NCBI GenBank assembly: GCA_024683255.1
Contig: JAIKYL010000171.1
Location: 1-24,488, forward strand
Reading direction: 5' to 3'
Length of the DNA stretch: 24,488 nucleotides
Source: Bacteroidales bacterium
Lineage (GTDB): Bacteria; Bacteroidota; Bacteroidia; Bacteroidales; UBA932
The translations under genes and the position numbers were made by a program. Of the stretch, positions 7,099 to 15,211 are shown piece by piece (the stretch's first letter is position 1; each line of letters opens with the position of its first letter). The notes below the pieces were generated by a model that ran no database searches, was not told the DNA's origin, and was given only the letters and a program-made list of their open reading frames with translations.

Positions 7099-8868
7099 AT
7101 GTGCCCTATGGAAAACATGATTAACCTTACAATCGATAACCGCCCCGTGTGTGTTCCCCAGGGAACCACCGTCCTGGATGCGGCCGCTTCCGTGGGGATT
7201 GACATTCCCGCCCTGTGCCACCTGGACCTCAAGGGCACCTGCGTAAAGAACGCCCCGGCTTCCTGCCGCATCTGCGTGGTGGAAGTGCAGGGCCGCCGCA
7301 ACCTGGCCCCTTCCTGCGCCACCCTGGTGACGGAAGGCATGGTTGTGAATACCAATTCGGCCCGTGTGATCCGCGCCCGCAAGACCGTGGCGGAACTCAT
7401 CCTGTCCGACCATCCCAACGATTGTCTCACCTGCCCCAAGTGCAACCACTGCGAACTGCAGAAGCTGGTTACGCGTTTCAACATCCGTGAGATGACCTAC
7501 AAGGGCGAACAGTCCACCCGCAAGAAAGAACAGACCCTTTCCATTACCCGCAACATGGACAAGTGCATCCTCTGCCGCCGCTGCGAAAGCGTTTGCAACA
7601 ACGTCCAGAGCGTGGGTGTGCTGGGTGCTGTCCGGCGTGGTTTTGACACCACCATCGCCCCCACCTTCGACCGCATGTTCTCGGAGACGGATTGCACCTA
7701 CTGCGGCCAGTGCGTGGCGGTGTGTCCCACCGGCGCCCTCACCGAGCACGACAACACGGACCGTCTGCTGGACGATCTTTGCAATCCTGACAAGGTGGTT
7801 GTAGCCCAGCCCGCCCCCGCCGTGCGCGTGGCCTTGGGAGAGGAGTTCGGCTATGAGCCCGGCACCATCGTGACCGGGAAGCTGGCCACTTCGCTCCGCC
7901 GCCTGGGCTTTGACTATGTCTTTGACACGGATTTTGCGGCCGACCTTACCATCATGGAGGAAGGCTCGGAAATCCTTTCCCGCCTCAAGGCTTTCCTGGG
8001 CGGAGACAAGAGCGTAAAACTGCCCATCATGACTTCCTGCTGCCCGGCCTGGGTGAACTTCTACGAGCACAACTTCCCGGATCTGCTGGAATATCCTTCA
8101 TCGGCCAAATCCCCGGCCCAGATGTTCGGCGCCGTTGCCAAGACCTACTGGGCCCAGAAGATGGGCATCCCGCGGGAGAAGTTGGTGGTGGTATCCATCA
8201 TGCCCTGCCTGGCCAAGAAGTACGAATGCGAGCGCGATGAGTTCAAGGTGGACGGCAATCCGGACGTGGACTACAGCATTTCCACCCGGGAACTGGCCCG
8301 CCTCATCAAGCGTTCCAACATAGATTTCCGTTCCCTGGAAGACTCCGACTTTGACAAGCCGCTGGGAGAAAGCTCCGGCGCGGCCGTCATCTTCGGCGCC
8401 ACCGGCGGCGTGATGGAAGCGGCCCTCCGTACCGCTTACGAACTTCACACCGGAAAGACCCTTCCGCGCATCGACTTCCACGAAGTCCGCGGCCTGGAAG
8501 GCATTAAGGAAGCCACCATCGACCTGGACGGATTCCCGCTCAAGGTGTGCGTGGCCCATACCCTGGGGAATGCCCGGTATCTCATGAACAAGCTCCGTGC
8601 AGGAGAACTGGATTACCATGTGGTGGAAGTGATGGCCTGCCCCGGCGGCTGCATTGACGGTGCAGGACAGCCCTACCATCACGGAAACGTGGAGATTATC
8701 AAGGCCCGCGCCAAGGCCATCTATGCCGAAGACGCCGGAAAACCCATCCGCAAGAGCCACGAGAATCCCGATATCCAGAAGCTGTACAAGGAATTCCTGG
8801 GTGAGCCGCTGAGCGAGCGGGCGCATCACCTCCTTCACACCCGTTATTTCGATAAAACCATCAAGTAG
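7099..8868 (+). CDS. hydA: [FeFe] hydrogenase catalytic subunit HydA (bifurcating type)
   Basis: Carries the H-cluster that interconverts H2 with protons and electrons. From the N-terminus: a plant-type [2Fe-2S] domain (Cys40, 56, 59, 73), a His-Cys3 [4Fe-4S] site (DHPNDCLTCPKCNHC), two ferredoxin clusters (CILCRRCESVC, CTYCGQCVAVC), then all three H-cluster signatures. These are L1 TSCCPAW (about 312-318), L2 MPCLAKKYE (about 368-376) and L3 EVMACPGGCIDGAGQP (about 510-525), followed by the small-subunit-like tail ending near FLGEPLSERAHHLLH. All Cys ligands and the second Cys of L1, used in proton transfer, are present, so it should be active. Length 589 fits the modular M3 type. Start is uncertain: ATGs at 7099, 7108 and 7117 are all possible, and 7117 puts Met directly before INLTIDN, where homologues usually begin. 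Confidence 0.97.
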   Translation: MCPMENMINLTIDNRPVCVPQGTTVLDAAASVGIDIPALCHLDLKGTCVKNAPASCRICVVEVQGRRNLAPSCATLVTEGMVVNTNSARVIRARKTVAELILSDHPNDCLTCPKCNHCELQKLVTRFNIREMTYKGEQSTRKKEQTLSITRNMDKCILCRRCESVCNNVQSVGVLGAVRRGFDTTIAPTFDRMFSETDCTYCGQCVAVCPTGALTEHDNTDRLLDDLCNPDKVVVAQPAPAVRVALGEEFGYEPGTIVTGKLATSLRRLGFDYVFDTDFAADLTIMEEGSEILSRLKAFLGGDKSVKLPIMTSCCPAWVNFYEHNFPDLLEYPSSAKSPAQMFGAVAKTYWAQKMGIPREKLVVVSIMPCLAKKYECERDEFKVDGNPDVDYSISTRELARLIKRSNIDFRSLEDSDFDKPLGESSGAAVIFGATGGVMEAALRTAYELHTGKTLPRIDFHEVRGLEGIKEATIDLDGFPLKVCVAHTLGNARYLMNKLRAGELDYHVVEVMACPGGCIDGAGQPYHHGNVEIIKARAKAIYAEDAGKPIRKSHENPDIQKLYKEFLGEPLSERAHHLLHTRYFDKTIK

Positions 8869-8870
8869 CC

Positions 8871-9350
8871 ATGAGTGAGATTAAAGTATCCTGCGAGGCT
8901 CTCCGCCAGGTGGAGGAGATCTGCCGCAAATTCAATAACGACCCCGGTGAACTCATTACCATCCTCCATGAAACCCAGAATACCCTGGGTTATCTGCCGG
9001 AGGCGGTACAGCGGGTGATTGCCCGGGAACTGGGCATATCGGCCCAGAATGTCTATGGCGTGGTAACGTTCTACTCTTTCTTCTCCATGGTTCCCAAAGG
9101 CAAGTATCCGGTGTCCGTCTGTCTGGGCACAGCCTGTTATGTCCGCGGTTCGGACAAGGTGCTGGAAGAGTTCAAGCGTGTGCTGGGCATCGAGGTGGGC
9201 GAAACCACCCCGGACGGCAAGTTCTCCCTGGACTGCCTGCGCTGCGTGGGCGCCTGCGGCCTTGCGCCGGTGGCCACCATCGGCGAGAAAGTCTATGGCC
9301 GACTGAACCCCTCCGACATCAAGAAGATTGTTGCCGAGTTTGAGGATTAA
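8871..9350 (+). CDS. hydC: [FeFe] hydrogenase NuoE-like subunit HydC
   Basis: A 159-residue thioredoxin-fold [2Fe-2S] protein homologous to complex I NuoE; it contacts HydB and relays electrons. An N-terminal four-helix segment (ILHETQNTLGYLPEAVQ, VYGVVTFYSFF) precedes the cluster ligands Cys84 and Cys89 (CLGTAC) and Cys125 and Cys129 (CVGAC), the NuoE pattern Cx4C...Cx3C. Length is typical. Starts 2 bases after hydA, completing hydBAC. Its TAA stop at 9348-9350 overlaps the stop of the convergent hydF, so the structural and maturation operons share the sequence TTAA at their ends and leave no room for a terminator between them. Confidence 0.95.
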   Translation: MSEIKVSCEALRQVEEICRKFNNDPGELITILHETQNTLGYLPEAVQRVIARELGISAQNVYGVVTFYSFFSMVPKGKYPVSVCLGTACYVRGSDKVLEEFKRVLGIEVGETTPDGKFSLDCLRCVGACGLAPVATIGEKVYGRLNPSDIKKIVAEFED

Positions 9351-10393
9351 GGAAGGGAAACCCTTTCCAGCATTCCCTGCAACTGGGCGATAGCGATCCC
9401 GTAATTGGTGATGGGCACTCCCGCAAGGAGTGCCTTTCTTATGCGGGAACGGACCAGGGTTTTATGGGCCACGCAGGCGCCGCAGTGGATAATGAGGTTA
9501 TAGGCCGACAGGTCTTCCGGAAAATCGTTTCCGGCGGCAACTTCCACCTGCAGGTCCTGCACTCTTTTGCGAAGAAGGGCGGGAATCTTAACCCGGCCAA
9601 TGTCTTCCGTATCCGGAACGTGGGTGCAGGCCTCGGCAATTAGGACGCGGTCTCCGGCCTTCAGACGGCCGATGGCTCCGGCACCTTCTATAAAAACTCC
9701 GATATCCCCCTTTGACGCCGCCAGCAGGATGGAAAAGGAGGTGAGCGGCCACTCCGGCGGAATGGTTTCGTTCACCAGCTTAAATACTTGGGAATCTGTG
9801 ATTACCAGATTGGGAGTAAAGCCTTTTATTGCATCGGAGAGCGATTCCGGGGTGCAGCATACCGGAACGCAGCCGCGGTCCAGCAGCTCCCGGAGCACCT
9901 GTACCTGCGGCAGGATGAGCCTTCCTTTGGGCGCCTCACTGTCCTGTGGCATTACCAGCAGTACTTTATCACCGGCTTTTACCAGCTTTCCGGTAAGGAA
10001 CTGTTCCTGCTCTTTGGGAGCCGCGGCAAGCAGCTCTTGCAGCAGGGACTCTATGCTCTGTCCCCGTTTGTAATGCACGATGGGAATGCCTGCAGCACGG
10101 AGATCGGAAACCACGGATGAGTTTTCCAGCACAACCGCAATATCCGTTTCGTCCAGGATGCGGCGGGTTAGACGCGTTCGTTCGGAGCCCAAGATACCCT
10201 CATCGTCCAGGCCGGCCGTGTCTATGAGCACGCAGGGCCCCAGGTCGGGCAGTTCGATGGCCTTCCGGACTGGGTCCGTGGTGGTGCCCGGCACAGGACT
10301 CACCAGCGAAACCTCCTGGCCGGCCAGGGCATTGACCAGCGTGGATTTCCCGCTGTTGGTAGGGCCGAAAAACGCTATGTGAAGCCTTTCCAT
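9347..10393 (-). CDS. hydF: [FeFe] hydrogenase maturation GTPase/scaffold HydF, short G domain
   Basis: HydF is the scaffold on which the 2Fe subcluster is assembled and from which it is delivered to HydA. The N-terminal G domain shows the P-loop GPTNSGKS (10-17), switch region PGTTTDPV (35-42) and G3 DTAG (58-61). The C-terminal cluster domain has the HydF pattern CxH...HCxxC (Cys256, His258, His303, Cys304, Cys307), so [4Fe-4S] binding looks intact. The odd point is length: 348 residues against roughly 400. After G3, about 25 residues lead to IPIVHYKRGQSIESLLQELL, with no NKxD (G4) and no SA (G5) motif, as if some 35-45 residues were missing. The reading frame there is clean. Last gene of hydE-hydG-hydF; starts 3 bases after hydG. 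Confidence 0.93.
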   Translation of the reverse strand: MERLHIAFFGPTNSGKSTLVNALAGQEVSLVSPVPGTTTDPVRKAIELPDLGPCVLIDTAGLDDEGILGSERTRLTRRILDETDIAVVLENSSVVSDLRAAGIPIVHYKRGQSIESLLQELLAAAPKEQEQFLTGKLVKAGDKVLLVMPQDSEAPKGRLILPQVQVLRELLDRGCVPVCCTPESLSDAIKGFTPNLVITDSQVFKLVNETIPPEWPLTSFSILLAASKGDIGVFIEGAGAIGRLKAGDRVLIAEACTHVPDTEDIGRVKIPALLRKRVQDLQVEVAAGNDFPEDLSAYNLIIHCGACVAHKTLVRSRIRKALLAGVPITNYGIAIAQLQGMLERVSLP

Positions 10394-10396
10394 AAG

Positions 10397-11812
10397 CTAG
10401 AATCTAAAATCGTGGGCGCCGTTCTCAATCTCCGTGAGATGGCGGGCGCAAATGTCCCGGACCTTGTCCACGGGAATATCGGCCAGGCTCTTTTGGATGA
10501 GCCGTTCGCCTACTTCCCGGGTAGCGGGAGAGGCATAGTCCACCAGGTATTCCTTTAAGGTCATAAGGGCGTTGGGCGTGCAGCAGAGGCTTATTTTCCC
10601 GCTTTTGCACAGGCTCATGAAACGGTCTCCGGTGCGTCCCTCCCGGTAGCAGGCGGTGCAGAAGGAAGGGATATGGTCGTTTTCCAGGAGCCAGCGCACC
10701 ACATCGTCCAACGGACGGGTATCCGACACATCGAACTGCGCCGTCTCGTTGTGCCGCTCCACGCTGGTATAGCCGCCCACGCTGGTGCGCGACCCGCCGC
10801 TGATCTGGGAAATCCCGCAGTGGAGCAGCTGCTCTCTCATCCGGGCGCTTTCCCGGGTGGAAATGATCATACCGGTATAAGGGACGGCCACCCGGAGTAC
10901 GGCCACCAGCTTCCGGAAGATGCCATCCGGCAGGGCGTCCGGGAAATCTCCCAGGGAGATGTCATCGGCCGGGCAGATGCGGGGGACGCTGATGGTGTGC
11001 GGTCCCACCCCGAAGCGGGCCTCCAGGTGCTCCGCATGCATGAGCAGCCCCGCCAGTTCGTAACGATACCCGGCCAGGCCGAAGAGTACGCCGATACCCA
11101 CGTCGTCGCAGCCGCCCTCCTGGGCGCGGTCCATGGCCTCCGTATGCCATTCATAATTGCTCTTGGGGCCCGTAGGGTGCAGCTTTTTGTACTGCTCCTT
11201 GTTGTAGGTCTCCTGGAAAAGGATATATGTGCCGATGCCCGCCGCCCGAAGCTTCCTGTAGCTCTCCACGTCCGTAGCTGCGATATTCACGTTCACCCGC
11301 CGGATGGAATTCCCGCCCTCGTTCACGGAGTAAATGGTGCGGATGGAATCCAGGATATACTCCAGCGGATTGTGGACAGGGTCCTCCCCTGCCTCCACGG
11401 CCAGGCGTTTGTGTCCGGTCCGGATAAGGGCGCGGACCTCTTCCTCAATCTCTGCCTGGGACAGCTTCTTGCGGGGGATGCTGCGGTTTTTGGCATGATA
11501 GGGACAGTACACGCATCCGTTTACGCAGTAATTGGACAGGTACAGCGGGGCAAACAGGACAATTCTGTTGCCATAGAATTTCTGCTTGATTTCTCCGGCC
11601 AGACGGAACAGCTGTTCCTCCAGGGCCGGATCCTCACAGTCCATGAGCGTGACCGCCTCCCGGTGCGTAAGCCCTTTGCAAAGGGCCGCCTTTTCCAGGA
11701 TTTCCCGCACCCGGGCAGGACTGCGGCTCTCCCGGGCCGCCTCTTCCAGGGTTTGCAGTATCTCATCGTGGCAGATGAACTCATCGGCATGGACAGAAGA
11801 AGGATTGTACAT
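10397..11812 (-). CDS. hydG: [FeFe] hydrogenase maturase HydG (radical SAM tyrosine lyase)
   Basis: Cleaves tyrosine by radical SAM chemistry to supply the CO and CN ligands of the H-cluster. The radical SAM CX3CX2C motif is Cys96, Cys100, Cys103 (CVNGCVYC). The C-terminal auxiliary-cluster motif CX2CX22C, which separates HydG from ThiH, is Cys385, Cys388 and Cys411. Other HydG-like stretches include LAVEAGEDP, ILFQETYNKEQYKKLHP, GIGVLFGLAGYRYE and ISGGSRTSVGGY. At 471 residues it has the expected length. It follows hydE after 4 bases and precedes hydF by 3 bases, so the three maturases are one operon. Confidence 0.97.
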   Translation of the reverse strand: MYNPSSVHADEFICHDEILQTLEEAARESRSPARVREILEKAALCKGLTHREAVTLMDCEDPALEEQLFRLAGEIKQKFYGNRIVLFAPLYLSNYCVNGCVYCPYHAKNRSIPRKKLSQAEIEEEVRALIRTGHKRLAVEAGEDPVHNPLEYILDSIRTIYSVNEGGNSIRRVNVNIAATDVESYRKLRAAGIGTYILFQETYNKEQYKKLHPTGPKSNYEWHTEAMDRAQEGGCDDVGIGVLFGLAGYRYELAGLLMHAEHLEARFGVGPHTISVPRICPADDISLGDFPDALPDGIFRKLVAVLRVAVPYTGMIISTRESARMREQLLHCGISQISGGSRTSVGGYTSVERHNETAQFDVSDTRPLDDVVRWLLENDHIPSFCTACYREGRTGDRFMSLCKSGKISLCCTPNALMTLKEYLVDYASPATREVGERLIQKSLADIPVDKVRDICARHLTEIENGAHDFRF

Positions 11813-11816
11813 AGCT

Positions 11817-12851
11817 TTACGAAGTTTTTTTATAATCTCCCCTCCCGGGGTTTTGGGTATATCCGGCTGCGGAGAGTTCTTTACGAAGCTCTCGCAAGGC
11901 CTCCGCCCCGTCCGTGTCCGGCTTTCCCCGGTAAAGGGAATACGCCTGCCGATACGCCCGGGGCGTGAAATTGGGCATGATTACGTTGGCGCCCGCCAGG
12001 ATCCCTTCCAGCCGCCCTCCCGGAGCGAGGGTGGAAAGGGCCGTGGTAGAAGGAATGAGCGTATCCGGCAGCATGAGCCGGAGGATGGAATAAATCCGGA
12101 GGGTAAGCGCGGCGCTCCCGGCAGGGAAATGCCCCAGCGGCGTGTCCGGATGCGGAATAAACGGGCCGATGCCCGCCATCTCCGGGCGGAAACGCTCCAT
12201 GAGGCGGATATCCTCCAGGAGGTTTTCCACCGTTTGGGCGGGGCTTCCCACCATCATCCCCATCCCCACCTGGTAACCCAGGCGACGCAGCTCCTCCAGG
12301 CACGCCAGGCGGCTTTCCAGCCGCATCTGCGAAGGATGCAGCTGTGCATAATGGGCCTGAGATGCCGTTTCGTGCCGGAGCAGATACCTGTCGGCCCCGC
12401 TTCGTCGGAGAAGGGCATAGGTCTCAAAGGGAAGTTCTCCCAGGGAAAGGGTGATGGCGGCTTCCTTCCAGCGGGAACGGATTTCGGCCACGACGGGGAC
12501 CAGGGACAAGGCGGCCGAGGGGTTCTCCCCGCCCTGAAGCACAAAGGTCCGGATGCCCTCCTTCCAGGCCGCTTCGCAAGCGCCAAGGATCTCTTCCCGG
12601 GAAAGCGTATAGCGGGGGACAGAGCGGTTGCCCTTGCGGATGCCGCAGTACAGGCAGTCCTGGCGGCAGACGTTGCTCCACTCGATGAGCGCCCGCAGCC
12701 AGACCTGCTTTCCAAAGCGCTCCACGGCCACTTCCCGGGCGTTCAGGTAAAGGTTTTCCACCAGGGAAGCATCTTCGCTTTCCAGCAGTTTACGGAGCCC
12801 TTCATCGGCAAGAGTCCGCTTTTCCCTGAGTTCGCTTACAAGAGGGTTCAT
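11817..12851 (-). CDS. hydE: [FeFe] hydrogenase maturase HydE (radical SAM)
   Basis: Radical SAM enzyme acting early in building the azadithiolate-bridged diiron unit. The CX3CX2C motif is Cys62, Cys66, Cys69 (CRQDCLYC). Family-typical stretches include FVLQGGENP, RYLLRHETAS, GYQVGMGMMVG and GPFIPHPDTPLG, which resemble the HydE/BioB-like barrel. Length 344 is normal. It is the first gene of hydEGF, with its own -7 box in the gap shared with the divergent sugar-kinase gene. The ATG at 12851 is the only start that leaves room for that promoter. PylB, the closest relative, is unlikely given hydG and hydF beside it. Confidence 0.95.
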   Translation of the reverse strand: MNPLVSELREKRTLADEGLRKLLESEDASLVENLYLNAREVAVERFGKQVWLRALIEWSNVCRQDCLYCGIRKGNRSVPRYTLSREEILGACEAAWKEGIRTFVLQGGENPSAALSLVPVVAEIRSRWKEAAITLSLGELPFETYALLRRSGADRYLLRHETASQAHYAQLHPSQMRLESRLACLEELRRLGYQVGMGMMVGSPAQTVENLLEDIRLMERFRPEMAGIGPFIPHPDTPLGHFPAGSAALTLRIYSILRLMLPDTLIPSTTALSTLAPGGRLEGILAGANVIMPNFTPRAYRQAYSLYRGKPDTDGAEALRELRKELSAAGYTQNPGRGDYKKTS

Positions 12852-12869
12852 TTATCCCGATTGTTTACG

Positions 12870-12877
12870 CAAAATTA
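12870..12877 (-). promoter_or_regulatory. -7 box TAATTTTG for hydEGF
   Basis: On the minus strand, TAATTTTG matches TAnnTTTG exactly and ends 18 bases before the hydE ATG. No well-spaced -33 element is obvious. Confidence 0.5.
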
Positions 12878-12900
12878 ATGAATAAAAGGCAAAAAATCGC

Positions 12901-12908
12901 TATTTTTG
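12901..12908 (+). promoter_or_regulatory. -7 box TATTTTTG for the PfkB kinase gene
   Basis: Exact TAnnTTTG match, 20 bases before the ATG at 12929. It argues that the longer open frame from 12878, which spans this box, is not translated from its first ATG. Confidence 0.55.
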
Positions 12909-12928
12909 CAGGAAAGAAACCCTCGTCC

Positions 12929-13942
12929 ATGAAAAGAATAGTAACGTTTGGAGAAATCCTGCAGCGCTGGTCCAAAAACGGCGCCCGGCGCCTGAGCCAG
13001 GGCTATGACTGGGAAGGCCATTTCGGCGGTTCAGAGGCCAATGTGGCCGTCTCACTGGCCAAACTGGGCAACCATGTGGGTTACGTTTCCCGCATTCCGG
13101 ACAACGCCGTGGGGCGGGCCTGCCTGCAGGAACTCCGCTATCAGGGAATAGACGTAAGCGACGTAGTGCTGGGCGGGGAGCGCCTGGGTACGTACTACTT
13201 TGAGGCGGCCACCTCCGTGCGCCGCGGGCAGGTGGTCTATGACCGGCAGGGTTCGTCTTTCTATTCATCGGCCCCGGGCATGTTCCCCTGGCGGGAAATC
13301 TTCGGCCGTACAGACATTTTCCACTGTTCCGGCATCACCTGCGCGGTATCTCCATCGGCCACGGAGGCCACCTTCGAGGCGGTGAAGACGGCTAAGGAAA
13401 TGGGCCTCAGGATCACCTGCGACATCAATTACCGCAAGAACCTCTGGAAATACGAGGGGGCCGATGCCCACCGCACCCTGAACGCCCTCATGCAGTACAG
13501 CGACTTCATCTTCGGGGACCAGGACGAATGGGAAGTGGCAACCGGCGTAAAGCAGATCCCCATGGACCACATGCAGGCCGATACCAAGCTGGACATGGAC
13601 GCCTACCGCCGTTATTTCGACGAAATGCACCGCCAGTTCCCCCACTGCCGGGAGATGATGCTGGGCCTGAGGAACCAGATGACATCGGCCCATCACACGC
13701 TCACGGCGCTGCTCTGGTACGACGGAACAATTTACACCTCCCGCATTTACGACATCCAGCCCATCGTGGACCCTGTGGGCGTGGGAGATGCTTTTGTGGC
13801 CGCCTACATCCATGCGGCCGAAAAATGGCCGGGCAATCCCCAGCAGGGCCTGGACTTTGCCGTGGCAGCCGCCCAACTTAAGAATTCCGTTGTGGGAGAC
13901 TTCAACCTGGTCACCGAAGAGGAAATACTGGAACAGTTATAA
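12929..13942 (+). CDS. PfkB-family sugar kinase, 2-keto-3-deoxygluconate-kinase-like
   Basis: A 337-residue ribokinase-fold kinase that phosphorylates a sugar or sugar acid with ATP. The N-terminal sugar-binding side includes MKRIVTFGEILQRW and HFGGSEANVAVSLAKLG (the GG-x-x-N region). The C-terminal PfkB signature is DPVGVGDAFVAAY, with Asp287 as the catalytic base. An A/TGAGD motif is more usual; VGVGD is a mild variant. CDINYRKNLW and the FGDQDEWEV region resemble KDG kinases, but substrate cannot be fixed from sequence alone. The start at 12929 was preferred over 12878 because MKRIVTFGE is the normal family beginning and a promoter box lies between the two. It is divergent from hydE, looks monocistronic, and is closed by the hairpin at 13961-14004. 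Confidence 0.88.
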   Translation: MKRIVTFGEILQRWSKNGARRLSQGYDWEGHFGGSEANVAVSLAKLGNHVGYVSRIPDNAVGRACLQELRYQGIDVSDVVLGGERLGTYYFEAATSVRRGQVVYDRQGSSFYSSAPGMFPWREIFGRTDIFHCSGITCAVSPSATEATFEAVKTAKEMGLRITCDINYRKNLWKYEGADAHRTLNALMQYSDFIFGDQDEWEVATGVKQIPMDHMQADTKLDMDAYRRYFDEMHRQFPHCREMMLGLRNQMTSAHHTLTALLWYDGTIYTSRIYDIQPIVDPVGVGDAFVAAYIHAAEKWPGNPQQGLDFAVAAAQLKNSVVGDFNLVTEEEILEQL

Positions 13943-13960
13943 TTTTGATTAACAGATATT

Positions 13961-14004
13961 TAACAAATTGTCCCTGTGTCGTACGGCACAGGGACAATTT
14001 GTTA
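13961..14004. terminator. Bidirectional intrinsic terminator
   Basis: An 18-bp perfect stem (13961-13978 with 13987-14004) extends to about 20 bp with one wobble around loop GTAC. The GC-rich core CCCTGTG/CACAGGG is flanked by AT-rich arms (TAACAAATT/AATTTGTTA), giving A/T tracts on both strands. It lies between convergent gene ends (kinase stop 13942, rnfA stop 14021), so it can terminate both operons. Confidence 0.85.
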
Positions 14005-14020
14005 ATATGCTAGCAATCAA

Positions 14021-14620
14021 TTACTTCACCATTCCGCTGAAGCCCATGAAGGCCAGGGCCAGGATACCCACGCTGATGATGGCGATGGGGACGCCCTTGA
14101 AGGCCTTGGGAACCTCGTTCAGGGCCAGGTGCTCCCGGATGCCCGCGAAGATCACCATCGCAAGGCCGTAGCCCAGGGAGGTGGCAAAGGCATACACCAG
14201 GGCCTGTCCCAGGTTGAGCATGCCGCCGGGCACAAAGGAGAACTGCTTGGTAACCACATTGATGGCTACACCCAGCACGGCGCAGTTGGTGGTAATGAGG
14301 GGCAGGAAGATACCCAGGGCCTGATACAGGCTGGGGCTAACCTTCTTGAGCACAATCTCCACCATCTGCACCAGCGCCGCAATCACCAGGATAAAGGCGA
14401 TGGTCTGCAGGAAAGTAAGGCCGAAAGGCACCAGCAGATACTGATTGATCAAATACGTTACCAGCGTTGCCAGCGTTATCACGAAGCACACGGCCATGGA
14501 CATGCCCGTGGCGGTGGACAGCTTGTTGGAAACGCCCAGGAAGGGGCAGATACCCAGGAACTGGGCCAGGACGATATTGTTGACGAAAATCGCCGAGATA
14601 ATAATCAGAAAGTACTCCAT
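14021..14620 (-). CDS. rnfA: Rnf complex subunit RnfA
   Basis: A 199-residue polytopic membrane protein with about six hydrophobic segments, half of the RnfA/RnfE pair that holds a [2Fe-2S] cluster in the middle of the membrane. The two conserved cysteines are Cys25 in [11 protein letters not shown] and Cys113 in [10 protein letters not shown], both in the expected inverted-repeat positions. Homologous to NqrE. Last gene of rnfBCDGEA, starting 3 bases after rnfE, and followed by the strong terminator at 13961-14004. Whether this Rnf pumps Na+ or H+ cannot be read here. Confidence 0.96.
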   Translation of the reverse strand: MEYFLIIISAIFVNNIVLAQFLGICPFLGVSNKLSTATGMSMAVCFVITLATLVTYLINQYLLVPFGLTFLQTIAFILVIAALVQMVEIVLKKVSPSLYQALGIFLPLITTNCAVLGVAINVVTKQFSFVPGGMLNLGQALVYAFATSLGYGLAMVIFAGIREHLALNEVPKAFKGVPIAIISVGILALAFMGFSGMVK

Positions 14621-14623
14621 AGC

Positions 14624-15211
14624 CTAGCTCTTTTTAACGAACTTGTTGAACAGGACCATCAGGTAGCCCAGGCACAGGAAAGCGCCGGGAGCCATCACGA
14701 AAGCCAGCATGCCGTCGTGTCCGCCGATGAAGTTGTAGCCGAAGGCACTGCCGGAACCAAGGATCTCGCGAACGAGGCCCAGCACCGTGAGCGAGCAGGT
14801 GAAGCCGATACCCACACCCAGGCCGTCACAGGCGCTTTCCAGCACATTATGCTTGTTGGCAAAGGCCTCGGCGCGGCCCAGGACGATGCAGTTTACTACG
14901 ATGAGCGGGATGAACAGGCCCAGCGTCTCGTACATAGCGGGCGTATAGGCCTGCATGAGGAGCTGCAGCAGCGTCACGAAGGTGGCGATGACCACGATGT
15001 ACACCGGAATGTGCACCTTGTCCGGCACCACCGGGGCAATGGCCGATATGGCCATGTTGCTAAGGACCAGCACAAAGAGCGTGGCCAGGCCCATGGACAT
15101 GCCGTTGATGGCCGATGTGGTGGTTGCCAGCGTAGGGCACATGCCCAGGAGCAACACAAAGGTGGGGTTGTTCTTAACCAGACCGTCGGTAATCAGTTTG
15201 AATTTACTCAT
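14624..15211 (-). CDS. rnfE: Rnf complex subunit RnfE
   Basis: A 195-residue polytopic membrane protein, partner of RnfA in the intramembrane [2Fe-2S] site. Cys25 (LLGMCPTLATT) and Cys108 (IVVNCIVLGRAEAF) are the ligand cysteines. Homologous to NqrD. Its ATG overlaps the rnfG stop in the 8-base sequence ATGAGTAA. It is preceded at 8 bases by a perfect GGAGG, unusual for this phylum and seen only here and before rnfC in this operon. This points to translational coupling with rnfG. Confidence 0.96.
   Translation of the reverse strand: MSKFKLITDGLVKNNPTFVLLLGMCPTLATTTSAINGMSMGLATLFVLVLSNMAISAIAPVVPDKVHIPVYIVVIATFVTLLQLLMQAYTPAMYETLGLFIPLIVVNCIVLGRAEAFANKHNVLESACDGLGVGIGFTCSLTVLGLVREILGSGSAFGYNFIGGHDGMLAFVMAPGAFLCLGYLMVLFNKFVKKS

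Noticed and set aside
7136..7320. Wide spacing between the first two ligand cysteines of the HydA [2Fe-2S] domain (C-x15-C)
   Set aside because: It looked like an insertion, but this spacing is, to my recollection, common in the NuoG-like N-terminus of this hydrogenase subgroup.
5206..8070. Very long open frame on the minus strand (954 codons) opposite hydB and hydA
   Set aside because: It is antisense to two genes with unmistakable Fe-S and H-cluster motifs, has low-complexity Gly/Ala/His-rich sequence, and arises from GC-rich codon usage.
12878..12928. Earlier ATG for the sugar kinase
   Set aside because: A TAnnTTTG box lies between the two starts and the family begins at MKRIVTFGE.
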